This document shows positions 1-10,533 of a stretch of DNA of 64,000 nucleotides, one piece after another. Origin of the DNA: Sweltsa coloradensis. Its lineage: Eukaryota; Arthropoda; Insecta; Plecoptera; Chloroperlidae. Location of the stretch: positions 420,807 through 484,806 of the forward strand of contig JAMZAV010000294.1 of the NCBI GenBank assembly GCA_024449915.1, in the 5' to 3' direction. Numbering within the stretch: the stretch's first letter is position 1; each line of letters opens with the position of its first letter. The position numbers and the translations under genes were made by a program. The notes beneath the pieces are model-generated. The model was not told where the DNA came from and ran no database searches. It saw only the letters and a program-made list of their open reading frames with translations.

Positions 1-658
1 AAAGAGTTTTATTTTGATTTCTCTTTCCCATTCCCATTCCCATTCCCAATCCTATTTGTTTCCATGTTGCTTTACAGAGGGCAGGAAAATTCTATAAGAG
101 CAGCTTAGATTAAGTATCATGTACCAAACTCACATACACCACACCAACTACCAGGTGACACTAGGGTTCACACCACAGTTCACTCCAAAGTATTGCCGTC
201 AAGCATCACAACACATTAAACTGTTGATGTTTTTTTTATAGAATGTAGGCTAATGGAATCTAAAAATGAAAATAAAAGTTGATACTAATTTAATAAAAAC
301 CAGATCAGCAGTCAAGGAGAACCATTTAGAAACAAGAGCAAACGATTTACAAGATTTCACACCTAGAGAGTTGATAGCCTATAATGATGAACAATCTTAT
401 TGATTTTTAATCTACTAGCTAGACAATATTAAAGGTACTTAAAAGGAATGCAAGGTAAACTGTGGTGTGAGCTATATGTAGGTACAAACATGCTGGTGCT
501 TTGTCATGACTACTAACTCAACAATATCATATTAAACGCTAATGATATTGTTATGTAAGCAGTCGAGCACCGTACCAAACATGCAGGACAAATCCGGAAA
601 GGAAAGCAGGTTTAATGGTACAAACTTGGGAAATCAAGTGTACCATGGACTGACTCAC
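1..658. other. AT-rich non-coding stretch
   Basis: No exon signal recognised here. There is a short hexamer run of CCCATT type at about 26-51. The unrecognised minus-strand gene at 659-1234 must continue through this stretch toward the left edge, so it is most simply an intron or 3' region. Confidence 0.4.
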
Positions 659-803
659 ACACAGCCTTCACGACGCGAGCATTGCACTCAAGACTTCGGG
701 TGATGCGAGGAGTGTTTCTGAAGACGACAGATTTAACAAGACTCGACGGTGACAGTGAAGGTTCTTGTCGAGCCTCATCGAGGATCAAGGAGTCCGGCTG
801 CTC
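659..803 (-). CDS. Internal exon of an unrecognised gene (exon B)
   Basis: The open frame runs from an acceptor (TTTCAG before position 803) to a donor GTGAGT just below 659. It starts in phase 0 with EQPDSLILDEARQEPSLSPS and continues to VVFRNTPRITRSLECNARVV. The exon is 145 bp, so it ends in phase 1. The upstream exon at 1140-1234 ends in phase 0, which matches. The product is acidic and serine-rich and was not recognised. The rest of the gene lies left of the window. Its sharp splice signals and phase match with its neighbour are the evidence; transcript support is unknown. Confidence 0.5.
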
Positions 804-1139
804 CTGAAATTCATGGTAACATTGTTGGTACAATTATTCACTCCCTTCAACAGGTTAACAAAGAAGACTGACTGCTCTTTTTGCATTTTATGTACTTATG
901 TACGTAGTGTTATTGAGAATAGATTATTAAATGAGTAATGGATGACTATTTCAGGTAATTATTAACAATTTTTTTGGATCTCCTTCAAAACATGATTAAT
1001 AAATAAGCCAATGTGGCAAATTAAATCAAATTTTTAGAAATGTTTGTACAATATTTGCCTCAATTTTATGACTTTTGGATATATTTCATGAAAACCTAAA
1101 GACTTTCCCAAGAGTTTCATGGCTTCCAAAACAACTTAC

Positions 1140-1234
1140 CGAGTCAGCTCCTGGCATCAGCAGCATGATACAGTGATCTCCAAGATAAACACTGCGACGA
1201 GAGACGGTGTAGCAACTAGCGTTAGGTGTCACTC
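1140..1234 (-). CDS. Internal exon of an unrecognised gene (exon A)
   Basis: A 95-bp exon lies between acceptor TTTCAG and donor GGTAAGT. Only one reading frame is open; it reads VTPNASCYTVSRRSVYLGDH followed by CIMLLMPGADS. It enters in phase 1 (two bases complete the first codon) and leaves in phase 0, agreeing with the exon at 659-803. The family was not recognised. The outer edge of the Penelope-like element begins only about 50 bp upstream of its acceptor, so that element apparently lies in the preceding intron. Upstream exons of this gene were not found among the repeats up to 26 kb. Confidence 0.5.
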
Positions 1235-1282
1235 CTGAAATAGTAATAAAAATTTTTTTATCTTAAAAAAGAAACCTTAAAA

Positions 1283-1388
1283 GAACAGGGAAATGTTATT
1301 TAACAATTAATCAGGTGCCGTTAGGGCGCTGCAGCCAAGCTGCGGTGCGCTACACACTCGGGCACCTTATACAGCAAGCAGAGTTGGG
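1283..1388 (+). repeat. Left inverted copy of the Penelope-like element 5' sequence
   Basis: About 106 bp that recur in reverse complement at 14788-14893. Both copies carry a block starting GAACAGG, then TTATTTAACAATTAATC, then coding sequence for VRYTLGHLIQQAEL. Here the frame hits a stop straight after that peptide. Penelope-like elements are known for terminal repeats that may be direct or inverted, often as a truncated partial copy, and this pair fits that habit. Confidence 0.75.
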
Positions 1389-1910
1389 GTGATTTCGAGG
1401 TGTCACCCAGCTGTCATGAAACGTGATGTGAGCTTAAAAACTATCAAAATCAAGGGGATTTGGGTACCTGATAACACATGCCAAATTTGGTTGGTGTACC
1501 AACATTCCTTCTTGGTGAATAAATGGCTTGAAACATGCTCAAAATATCTTTAAGGATTTCATAACTACTGAGATTGTTAGAACAGTTATGTTTAGTAAGT
1601 ATAAACAATATTTGGACTCATCATGTTCTTTTAATAAATTAATAATATATTAAATTACAGCAAAGCCATATTTCGGATACTTTCAGTACCCTTCAAAAGG
1701 CAACAAACAAAACAAAACATAAAACTACGTCTCCCAGCCAAGGTTGACACATCTAACAAACACTGACATCTTGATCTCAATAAAAAAAATTTATTCAAAT
1801 ACAAAAATAAAAATTATACCACAATCATGCCCACAATAGTTCTATGGCTTGGGGACAAACTCCTTCCAAATCGCCGGGAAATCAATGCTGGGAGCACTGA
1901 CAACATTCAT

Positions 1911-2255
1911 TCATTTACATTCAGCTACAGACATCAAGGCAGCCTCCTTTAACCTCCGTTTATGTGAATTTGCTTCGTGTAGAATGATTGAAGCGTCATT
2001 CCAGTTCACATAATGATGATGTTCATAGACGTGCTCCGCTAGTTTTGAGGAGTATACCTTGTGCTGTGCAACGTTGTTTCTATGTTCCTTCAACCTGACT
2101 TCCAGAGGTCTCTTGGTTTCTCCAATGTAGATGGCACCACACAGACATGGAATTGAGTAAACTGCATTTTTCGACGATTGTGATACCATGGAGTTATAAA
2201 TAGTACTGGCGTACTGGAGGCGCAGGTGTGTGGTCGGCGGTGTACAAGTTAGCAC
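1911..2255 (-). pseudogene. PLE GIY-YIG endonuclease domain
   Basis: The frame contains VYSIPCLCGAIYIGETKRPL followed by EVRLKEHRNN: the paired VY...YIG strands, the Cys-x-Cys pair and the R...RLKEH helix typical of PLE endonucleases, then H and E residues further on. This domain nicks target DNA for target-primed reverse transcription. It ends with a stop at 1911, close to the 3' end of the element. The frame opens without an ATG because it is the tail of a longer polyprotein. The RT and its linker lie at higher coordinates. It is not a stand-alone host gene. Confidence 0.85.
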
Positions 2256-2697
2256 TTCAAATTGGCAGACATTTTGATTGTTTACTTGGTAACCAAGGTA
2301 ACCTAGGGCCTACCACAGTTCATTTTAGCAAAGTTTATCCTGCTAGTAGTTGTTATAACAATCAAAATGGCGAATAGGCTCAAAGAAACAAACACGATCG
2401 TGGACGTGCTGTTCCATTTGAGCTAGACCTCCTTATCATCCAACTCCATGGTGATACGTTCAAGGGCTTGGTTTTTGTTAATATACTTCTTAACGTTCTG
2501 GAAGATTGAAAAACTGTTCGTATTCCAAATGGAGAAAGTAAACGTCTGATTTTTTCTGACAAGTTAGGGTAGTAATCCAGTACTACAACTGTTTTTTAAT
2601 CTTTGGAGGATCTACAACTTGACTAATGTCTGTCAACACTTCCGTAGTCCTACCTGTAGTTGGTGTAATCATTTTTTGAACCAGATGACTTATATCC
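2256..2697 (-). pseudogene. PLE RT-to-endonuclease linker, decayed
   Basis: Sequence between the RT half and the GIY-YIG domain. When the hAT-like element at 2706-3499 and one target copy are ignored, the RT frame ending AFCDN continues as GYKSSGSKNDYTNYR before a stop. NGY at this point is normal for the end of PLE reverse transcriptases. The remainder has stops in all frames, so this copy cannot make the full polyprotein. Confidence 0.6.
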
Positions 2698-2705
2698 ATT
2701 ATCAC

Positions 2706-3499
2706 TAGACATCGGATTTATATGCAGATGCATGTTTTGTTCCTGAATATGCAGACTACTGGAACTTCTACTTAATTCCATTTCACACAATTACGAATCC
2801 ACAGTATTAATTTTATAGTGCATATAAATGCATATATTAAAGGTTACTGCATAAAATTGATGTGTGTGCTTAAACCGGCATAAATCAGAACATTTTATGA
2901 TAAAATGGCATATTTTTTTTTTTGTGGCGAATGGTGGGTCAGCAGCGGAATAATTTTTCCCCCACCAAAAAAGTGTGTTTCTTTGTCCAGACTTCCAGAC
3001 ATTAAAAGATAATGGTCAAATGACGAGGGATATGACAGGTCAATCATGGTTAGTTAAACAAACCTGCCCCCCCCCCCCACTGCTGAGCATAGCCACATTT
3101 TTTTTTACATTTCTTATACAAACATCTTTTTTTTCTTTCTTTCTTTCTTTCTTTCTTTCTTTCGTCATTCGTGGAAGTGTGGTCTTGATTCTCAGAAGTG
3201 ATTTTGTTCAATTGAATTTCTATTACAAGTAGAAGCAGAGTTTAGGAATATATAAAGTTAATTTTATGTTTAACAGAGATTGTTGTATTGTGTGAACTAC
3301 ACAGGAACACGTAATTATTAGTTTTTAACGTTTTTGTTCCAATGTGTTGCCAAACGAAAAGAAACGGGATTATTTCTATTCAGCAGGTAATTTATTTTGA
3401 GTGCATATTTTTTATTTTTAAGGATTTATTTGGGACTTTTAAATGGCATAAATGCATGCATATTTGGGGATTTTTAAGTGCATATAAATCCTATGTCTA
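2706..3499. mobile_element. hAT-like non-autonomous element, TSD ATTATCAC
   Basis: The ends are TAGACATCGGATTTATATGC and, inverted, GCATATAAATCCTATGTCTA. The exact 8-bp repeat ATTATCAC flanks them at 2698-2705 and 3500-3507. An 8-bp duplication is the hAT signature. The interior is AT-rich with a TTTC microsatellite (about 3127-3164) and a C run, and has no transposase frame. It sits inside the PLE coding region, whose frame continues on the other side. Confidence 0.85.
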
Positions 3500-4096
3500 A
3501 TTATCACAGAAAGCATCATTCAAGTAGGCCAGTTCTTGGTTCAACAAAACAGATGAAGAACAGTTAGATATTGCTCTTACAGAAAGACATTTCGTCACGC
3601 CCTTCTTTACATGGAACGGATGGTTTGAGTCAGCCCTCACGTACTGATCAGTATGTGTAGGTTTTCTGTACACACACGTGGTCAAACTAGTACCGGAACT
3701 ATCTTTAGAAATTAGTAAGTCTAGGAAAGGAAGCTTACTGTCCTTCTCTTCTTCAACTGTGAATGTTATGTTGTTGTGGAATGCATTCAAATCTGCATGC
3801 AAAGCAATTAACTCTGCCTGTGTCCCATGATGAATGCAGAGGATGTCGTCAACATATCTAATCCAAATATCTATGTTGGTGGAGTTTACCTTAAGTACCT
3901 CAGTTTCAAGATGGTCCATGAAGAGATCCGCTAACAATGGTGACAAGCAGCTTCCCATTGCCAAGCCGTCCAGTTGGGCAAAGAACCTGTCTTCAAATTG
4001 GAAGTAGCATGACGTCACACACGCAGTCAATAGTTCAAGGATGCTTTCAACAGGTAATTTTGTTCGGTCAGAAAGAGAAGCGTTTCTGTCATACAA
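3500..4096 (-). pseudogene. PLE reverse transcriptase, C-terminal half
   Basis: The fragment has DGLAMGSCLSPLLADLFMDH, the catalytic box IRYVDDILCI, and KLPFLDLLISK, followed by VYRKPTHTDQYV: RT motifs B to E in PLE form. The upstream edge at about 4.09 kb is the junction with the LINE; the sequence there changes strand and family abruptly. Motif A, which should precede ASLSDRT, is absent from this piece. The downstream frame runs into the hAT-like element. Confidence 0.85.
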
Positions 4097-5141
4097 AGGA
4101 GACCTGTCAAGACCCGATCTAGTTTTTACCTATCTACCTATCTACAAGAAGAGGTTAAACAAGAAAATCTGGAATCCCCTACTGGAGCAGGTCAAAAACA
4201 AAAAAAAAGGGAAACAAAGAGGAAGAGGATACAAAGTGCACATGGAATTTCAAAAAGGCAAATTGGAGAGGGTTTAGACAAGACACAGAAAAGGCATTTG
4301 ACGAGAGGGAGGCTGAAAAGGACATAGATAGGGAGAATGCACAAATAGAACAAATAATAAAAATAATACAGGATGCAGCTGAAAAACATATACCTAGAGG
4401 CAAAGTAAAACGGTTTAAACCATTTTGGAACAATGAACTCTCAGTGCTCAAAGATCAGAGAGATGAAGCAAGGAAGAAGGCTGAGAAAACACAAAACATG
4501 GAAGATATGATAGAACTAAGGAAAAGACAAGCAAAACTAAAAAGGGCCATACTCGAGAGCAAAAAGAGGGCATTAGAAGAATTTGTAGAAAATATTGACT
4601 ATCAAAAGGACGGGAAAAGGGCACATACATTCTTCTCTAAATTAAATAACCAAGAAAAAAGATCAAACAAAAATGAGTTATTAGTACACAATGGAGAAGA
4701 AATACACGATGATAAGAGGAAAGCAGAAGTGATATGTGAATTTCAAGCTAAACAAGCAAAACCAAAGAAAAATAAGCACACTAAAGTAGAATTTCAAAAA
4801 ATTTGTGGATGACATAAAAGACCCATATAACTCACCTTTCATAATGAGCGAATTGGAAGAAGCACTAAGAAGGCTTAAAATTAAAAAATCACCAGGAGTC
4901 GACCTGATATACCCAGAATTTCTAAAGAACCTTGGCAAGGAAGGTAAAAGTGCAATACTAAATCTCTTGAATAACATCTGGAAATACAATATTCCTGATA
5001 TATGGAGGAAAGCAGAGATAATACCACTGCTGAAAAATGGGAAGGATAGCTCAAAAGTTGAAAGCTACAGGCCAATAGCCTTAACATCGATGATGGCTAA
5101 AACAATGGAGCATATGGTCAACTATAGGCTAAAAACATTTT
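4090..5141 (+). pseudogene. LINE ORF2 fragment: endonuclease end, linker, RT start
   Basis: Three frames carry successive parts. First, SRPDLVFTYLPIYKKRL, the end of an AP-type endonuclease. Second, a Lys/Glu-rich linker with FKPFWNNELSVLKDQRDEAR, which resembles the PWWN..L segment of these LINEs. Third, the RT beginning LRRLKIKKSPGVDLIYPEFL, with ESYRPIALTSMMAKTMEHMV. Frame changes and stops between them (near 4278, 4810 and 5141) mean the copy is dead. Confidence 0.75.
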
Positions 5142-5142
5142 A

Positions 5143-5662
5143 GAATCGAATGAAGTGTTGGCAAAGGAGCAGGCAGGTTTTAGGCAGAACAGAGGGACAC
5201 TAGACCAGGTGGCATACTTGCAGCAGGATATTAAGGAAGGGTTTAATAAGAAGTTATCTACACTGGTAGTTTATGTTGATTTTAAGACTGCATTTGATAT
5301 AGTAGATAGAGAAATACTTTTAAAAAAGATGAAAGAGATGGGAGTACCACACAACATATACAGATGGAGTAAAAACTTTCTAAGTCAGAGATATATAAGA
5401 GTAAGATGCAACAACAAACGATCACGGTATAGAAAAACCAAGGCAGGAGTACCACAAGGGGCAGTAACAAGCCCTACTTACTTCCTGATATATATAAACG
5501 ACTTGGCGCAATATATACAGGAAAGAAGCGAGGTAAAGATCAAGTTATTTGCGGATGATGTGGTGCTTTGGTGTAGTGACAGAGACGTACAGAAAATGGA
5601 GTTAGAAATGAACAAGGCATTGCAAGCATTAGAAGAATGGACCAGGGAAAATGGGATGGTAG
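5143..5662 (+). pseudogene. LINE reverse transcriptase core
   Basis: Carries KEQAGFRQNRGTLDQVAYLQ, VYVDFKTAFDIVDREILLKK (motif A aspartate), TKAGVPQGAVTSPTYFLIYI (motif B) and KLFADDVVLW (motif C, FADD). The frame is interrupted exactly where the LTR begins at 5663. The same frame resumes at the far side of the LTR element with the expected continuation of the thumb region. Confidence 0.85.
5659..5662. repeat. Target-site duplication GTAG, left copy
   Basis: GTAG immediately precedes the 5' LTR and recurs immediately after the 3' LTR at 11348-11351. Taking one copy away restores the LINE frame, which independently supports the element borders. Confidence 0.8.
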
Positions 5663-6475
5663 TGTCATGTCCTGTAGAGTACATGTTGACTTAATACTAA
5701 TTATCTCGAGGTCCATTACATTTCGGAATCCAATCAGGGAACATACCGACGTGAGTTCATTTAGGGTCAAGACGTCTAGTTACTTTCCGGTGTGGCTCAT
5801 TTAGTCGCAATACAGGAAGGGAATCGACCGACAAAACGCTGAATACTAAAGATTGCACAACTAAATAGTGCAAGTAAATCGGACTTTGATTAAGTGCACT
5901 GAACGTAAGAGTGCGGACGTTCGTGGAGAACAGAGAGAGACGAGCGACAACCGTTGACGGAGGAGGTCAGGACAGTGCAACAACAATCGCAACGTGAACC
6001 ACGAATGTCCTGGAAGAGTTCTTAGTGAGGATTACCGAATGAAGAACCAGAACAAGGATTAGCAATTAAGTGGTGAAGAGAGAAGACATCGCCCGGGGTC
6101 CGACATCAGGGTGTCAGAGGGGGCCAGTCTAAACCACATACCAGGGACTAGAAGCATTCGGTAAGCCATGCAAACCAATTAGTTAGTCATAGAGTCAGTA
6201 GAGGTATGAACCCACGGTCTGCCAGACGGAACTCATAGGTTCGATCCTAGGCCAGAATAGGAGGGTTACTATGTTTATCTCTAATACAGTGCTGGTCTCT
6301 TAAGTGGAATCACGTCTAATTACTGTGTCTACATCCCCCTCATGAACCCACCTACCCACGATCCCTGGTCCGTGCTAGTTATTTAGGCCTAAAAGAGTTA
6401 CGCTACGCCCCCACTTAAACACTCATTTGGCGATCACCACCCTCAGCCAAAGGGCCTAATTAGCTATGCGTGACA
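5663..6475 (+). repeat. 5' LTR
   Basis: 813 bp from TGTCATGTCC to GCGTGACA. It recurs at 10534-11347 with only a handful of differences, for example one extra G near 5796 and ATTAAGTGG versus CATCGGAAGAGG near 6065. No clear TATA box was assigned. Confidence 0.92.
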
Positions 6476-6495
6476 TGGTGATGGCGCCGGATTTG
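6476..6495 (+). promoter_or_regulatory. Candidate tRNA primer-binding site
   Basis: TGGTGATGGCGCC directly follows the LTR end. A TGG start adjacent to the LTR is the usual PBS form, pairing with the tRNA 3' CCA. I could not match the rest to a particular tRNA. Confidence 0.55.
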
Positions 6496-7089
6496 TATAG
6501 TTGCATTTTTGTGTACTGTGTACAAAATGGGTTTTGGTGGGTTGTTTTGATGGGAGTAGATAGATACTCTGTGGGTGTCCGGGCGTTAGCGCGCCTGCGT
6601 AAGTAGGTGGCGGCTGGCGTGCCTATTGTCTCGGCGACCAAGCTTTCCGTGTCCGGTGAACTGCAAGCTCAGCATGAAGGTAGTACGTACACAGGTCTTT
6701 CCTGAGAAGTATCGAGAGGGGAGGGATGCGGAGATTTGGATAAGAACTTATGAAGCAGCGGCGTCTATAAATAGCTGGTCAGATGATAAAAAGGTGTTTC
6801 TTTTACCTTTGTTTTTGACAGGTAGTCAGTATGAATGGTATGACTATAAGACGTCGGAACATAGTCGGAAACCGTTTGATGGGGTTGGGGAACGTCCAAA
6901 ATTAGAGTGGTCGGTGCTCAAGGCTAGTTTTATTAAATGGTGGGGTGTTTACCGGGAGGATACTCATCATCAGAGTATTGTCGACCAACAGGTTCCGTGT
7001 TCGAGTCCAGGGAGCACTCTTAGTCAACAGGATGGATTTCAGGCTTACCCTCAATCACAGAAAGGGAGCTCTCACTCTTATCCTCAATT

Positions 7090-7440
7090 TCAACAGGGGG
7101 CTGTGGGGTCCGCTAATGCATTCCAGCAGGGGGCTAGGGGGGCCCAATAATGCATTCCAACAGGGGCTATGGGGGCAACTAGCGCATTTCAGCAGGGGGC
7201 TATGGGGCCCGCAATGGCATTTCAACAAGGTGGCTATCAACAAGGTCCTCAAATACAGCCGGTATCTTTTCCCGCATCTATTCCCTCTAATACGCCAATG
7301 CAGCAGGGGGTTGCTTCAGGACAGCAGCCTGTGGTCAGATAGGCCAAGGTAGTACTCAGATGTATCAGGGTGGTAATAAGATATACCAAGGTGGTAATCA
7401 GATGTACCAGGGTGATAGTCAGGTATACCAGGGCAGTAGT
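7090..7440 (+). repeat. Gln/Gly-rich tandem coding repeats in gag
   Basis: Two short tandem series follow each other: units around FQQGA(M/R)G, written by repeats of GCATTYCARCAGGGGGCTATGG, and units of about seven codons around MYQGGNQ (7359-7440). Such low-complexity Q/G/Y segments are disordered in general. The G runs are where the frame breaks. Confidence 0.8.
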
Positions 7441-7965
7441 CTTATGCCACATAGCACTTGGAGTAATTGGGTGTTACGAATGGTTGCAAGGGTCCAGCGG
7501 AAAGGGGAGGAAGCGTCAGCCTATGTTCTTGATAAGGGTCGGCTGTGTGCTAAGGTGGATCCACGGATGACGGGTCGGGAAAGAGCTAGGTGGTGTTTTA
7601 AAGGTCTTTTGCCGGAGGTCCAAAAATTGCTGGTGAAATTTTCGTGTACGGATTATGATGATTTGTTGGACATAATACAGCAGCTGGAGAGATTGAACAA
7701 AGAGGAATTTGATCTTTTAATGTCTCGTTTGGGAATGGACCACCTGGTAGTGAAGCCTTCAAATGAACCAGTTATTCAGTTAAATCGGAAGACGGAGAAT
7801 TTAAGGGAAGAATTTAAGGATCTAGGGAGCGATAGTACATGTCAAAATGCAAATTTGTCAGATAACGATTCGAGGGTTATGTACGGTGCGATACAGGAGG
7901 GACCCAGGGGTCAGGAAAGTATTGTCGAACGATCTCCTCAGCGTGATTTTGACAGAAGGGTAGTT

Positions 7966-8007
7966 TGTTTTTACTGTCGAGAACAGGGTCATTTTAAGAG
8001 GGACTGT
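7966..8007 (+). other. CCHC zinc knuckle of gag
   Basis: CFYCREQGHFKRDC has exact C-x2-C-x4-H-x4-C spacing. It is the nucleocapsid-type RNA-binding motif that identifies this frame as gag. Confidence 0.9.
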
Positions 8008-8129
8008 GTCAAGCTAGCATTCGAGGCTCGTCGAAGAGCACCTGTTGTTGTCTCGGGGGAGCAGATACCATCTTCTGTGCCGTTTACACCGTTGGAGCGC
8101 CCTGTAGTGGAAAGTAGTAGCACTGGGGT

Positions 8130-8720
8130 GCTGACCGTTTGCAATAATGAAGAAATTTCTAAGGTTTTGTGTCCTGTGGTAAAGGATGGTGACATTTCGA
8201 TGATGACTAATAGCATTGAAGAAGTAAATTCTAAGGTTTTGTGTCCTGAAGTTAAGGGTTGTGACGTTTTGGTGACGATTAACGGCAATGACAAGGTAAT
8301 TTCTGAGGTTTTGTGTCCTGTGGTTACGAGTTGTGACTCTCCGATGACGATTAACAGCAATAAAAAGGTATTTTCTAAGGTTTTGTGTCCTGTGGTTAAA
8401 GGTAGTGACGTTTCGGTGACGATTAACAGCAATGAAGAGGTATTTTCTAAGGTTTTTAGTTCTAAGATTGAGGATGGATGTTCTATGGTATCTACTACTC
8501 ACGAGGATATAGGGGATGTTTTGTTGTCTAATAGTAATGAGGAGGGTAGTGGAACCACCCACGTGGATATAGGGGATGCCTTAGGGATGTCACTGCTAGT
8601 TGAAGATGGTAGTTTTTCGCTGTCTACCGTTCATGAGGAAGTAGGGGATGCCTTGGGGATGTCACTGCTAGGTGAAGAGAGTAATACTTCGCTGTCTACC
8701 GTCGATGAGTACGTAGGGGA
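8130..8720 (+). repeat. In-frame tandem repeats in the gag tail
   Basis: At least four units of about 30-34 codons, each with KVLCPVVK or a close variant followed by an MTINSN-type segment, at about 8157, 8229, 8304 and 8379. Two or three units around DIGDALGMSLL follow (about 8560-8700). The repeats keep frame and vary in sequence, which suggests duplication under coding constraint. Confidence 0.8.
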
Positions 8721-9090
8721 TGAAGTGGTGGTTTCGCTTCGTGGTGCCGAGGGCAGAAGTGCAACAGTGGCTACGTCTTGTGAGGATAGGAAGGAACCAG
8801 ATGTGGTTGTTTGCCCTATTGTGGAGAGTAGTGGGACATCCTTGTCTTACGCAGCATTGGTTAAGGGGAGCGCCAAAGGGGTGTCATACCCTAGTATGGG
8901 AAGTGGTGGCACTGACGTACCATTATCTCGTAAGTTCAAAAGGAGTGGTAGCATTGCTGTACAATACGCTATTGAGTTCAAATGGGGTGGAAATGCCGTC
9001 TCATTTGCACTTGCCTTTAAGGGTGGAGGAACCAGGGGTGGTTTCACAGTCCTTGATGCATATTTATACCATGGACTTAATTCTTCGTAG

Positions 9091-10521
9091 TTATACTGAT
9101 TGTGATTTCATTTGCGAGGTCTATATTAGCAGATGTGACTATGTTTTTTCTCAGTGTCAATAGTCGGCCTATGTATTCCGCTGAGCTAGTAATTGTCGGT
9201 CAAAGCCTTCTGAGTGAGGCACAGGCATGTGAATGAACATCGAGTCTTCTAATGGGTCTGCAATTAATTAATTGTTTGGTTTTGTCGATGCGGCAGAAGT
9301 TGCACATTCAAGATCTTATGTAAACAAAGTGGACGTGGGTTCTTACCTGACTCTGGTGACGGTGAGCATGGCTGTATTAATAAGTAACAAGTTATGTTGT
9401 TGTTTAGTAATTTATAAATTATATTGTTTATTATATAAATTAGTAATGTTTTATTTCAATTAATGATTTTTTTTTGTTAAATCAATCAGAACTACAGTAA
9501 ATTTAATCTGGTTATATGTTTCAAAAAGTTTTGCATAATTGTTAATTGTAAATTCATTGTTTTGGTCTGTGAATTGAGATTATAAAATATTCTTGCTGAT
9601 TACGATTAAGCTCGCGAGCCGAGTCACGGCAGTAATGTTATGTAATGCGTCAGCTGTTTCTTATTGTAAACGGGCGAGCTGTCATGTGATGGCACGTGGG
9701 TTTGTTGTTGTACGCAAATGGCTGTTCGTTTTTTATTTATGTTACAGTTGACGCGCCCCGCTCACTCGAATGGATATCGGGTGGAGGAAGGGAAAGCAGT
9801 ACATGCCTGCGATTCTGACAGACGACGGAGAAGTGTCCGGCTCGTTTAGTCACAATGTCGGGACCACACTGGCAAATTATTTGATTTTGAAAATCTAGAA
9901 TTTTCAGGAATTCCAAATATTATTACTTAGGGATATTGGACAGTAAATCTTAAGGTGCCTACATATTGTTTTTATTTCGGATTACGCACAAACAAATAAT
10001 TAGCTAATTTATACTTGTGTTTTTTTGTTATTGTTTGTGTATAGACTAAGATATAGGGATTTACAGGTTAAAATTATTTGATTCCTAATTCACAGGAATT
10101 ATAGATTTGATTAGGAAGGTTTGACTGTCGTAGAGTCACGTCTTTTATATTAGTACCTGGATGTACATGCCAAAGGCGAGGTTATGAGTTTCGTCCGGAA
10201 AACGTGGGATTTCTTTGTTTTTTATTTCTTAAACTAGGATTTTCAGCTTAGGGGTCCTGGTATGTTGGTTTCACTGATTCTTTGGAGAGGATGTGGCGCC
10301 GAATGAAGTGAATCTTTGCCAAGACAGAAGAGATCTTTCGGCCAAGACAAAGGAAGAAGGACTTAACTACTAGTCACGTTTGTCAAGTTGATTCTATAAA
10401 TCTAAATGCATATGGCCAGTTTGTACACCTATGACATCGAATACTTAGTGGATTTCAATGAAGAATAAGCGAAGCTCATTCAGGATGGATGGAGGAACGA
10501 AAACGAGGGCGTTTTCACCCC
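9091..10521. other. Non-coding interior of the LTR element
   Basis: No frame with protease, RT or integrase motifs was seen on either strand. The sequence is AT-rich with scattered stops. This is where pol would lie in an autonomous relative. Confidence 0.7.
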
Positions 10522-10533
10522 CGGAGAGAGGGA
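10522..10533 (+). promoter_or_regulatory. Polypurine tract
   Basis: GGAGAGAGGGA lies directly before the TG of the 3' LTR, where plus-strand DNA synthesis is primed in LTR elements. Confidence 0.75.

Larger units (their letters stand above)
6674..9090 (+). pseudogene. Gag-like protein of the LTR element, frameshifted
   Basis: The first usable ATG is at 6674 (MKVVRTQVFPEKYREG). The start resembles retrotransposon gag: EIWIRTYEAAASINSWSDDK, LLPLFLTGSQYEWYDY and LKASFIKWW. A Gln/Gly-rich middle follows with repeats of the AFQQGA type, then MYQGG. Single-base slips in its G runs (about 7130-7330) put the two halves in different frames. The second half, from 7360, contains a capsid-like helical stretch, a CCHC knuckle (7966-8007), and long Val/Ser/Asp-rich repeats to a stop at 9088-9090. 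Gag would package RNA; the repeat-rich tail is unusual. The break may be decay, or assembly error in homopolymers. Confidence 0.75.

Noticed and set aside
8014..8562. Minus-strand frames of 147 and 182 codons
   Set aside because: Shadows of the repeated gag tail; their apparent repeats mirror the plus-strand array.
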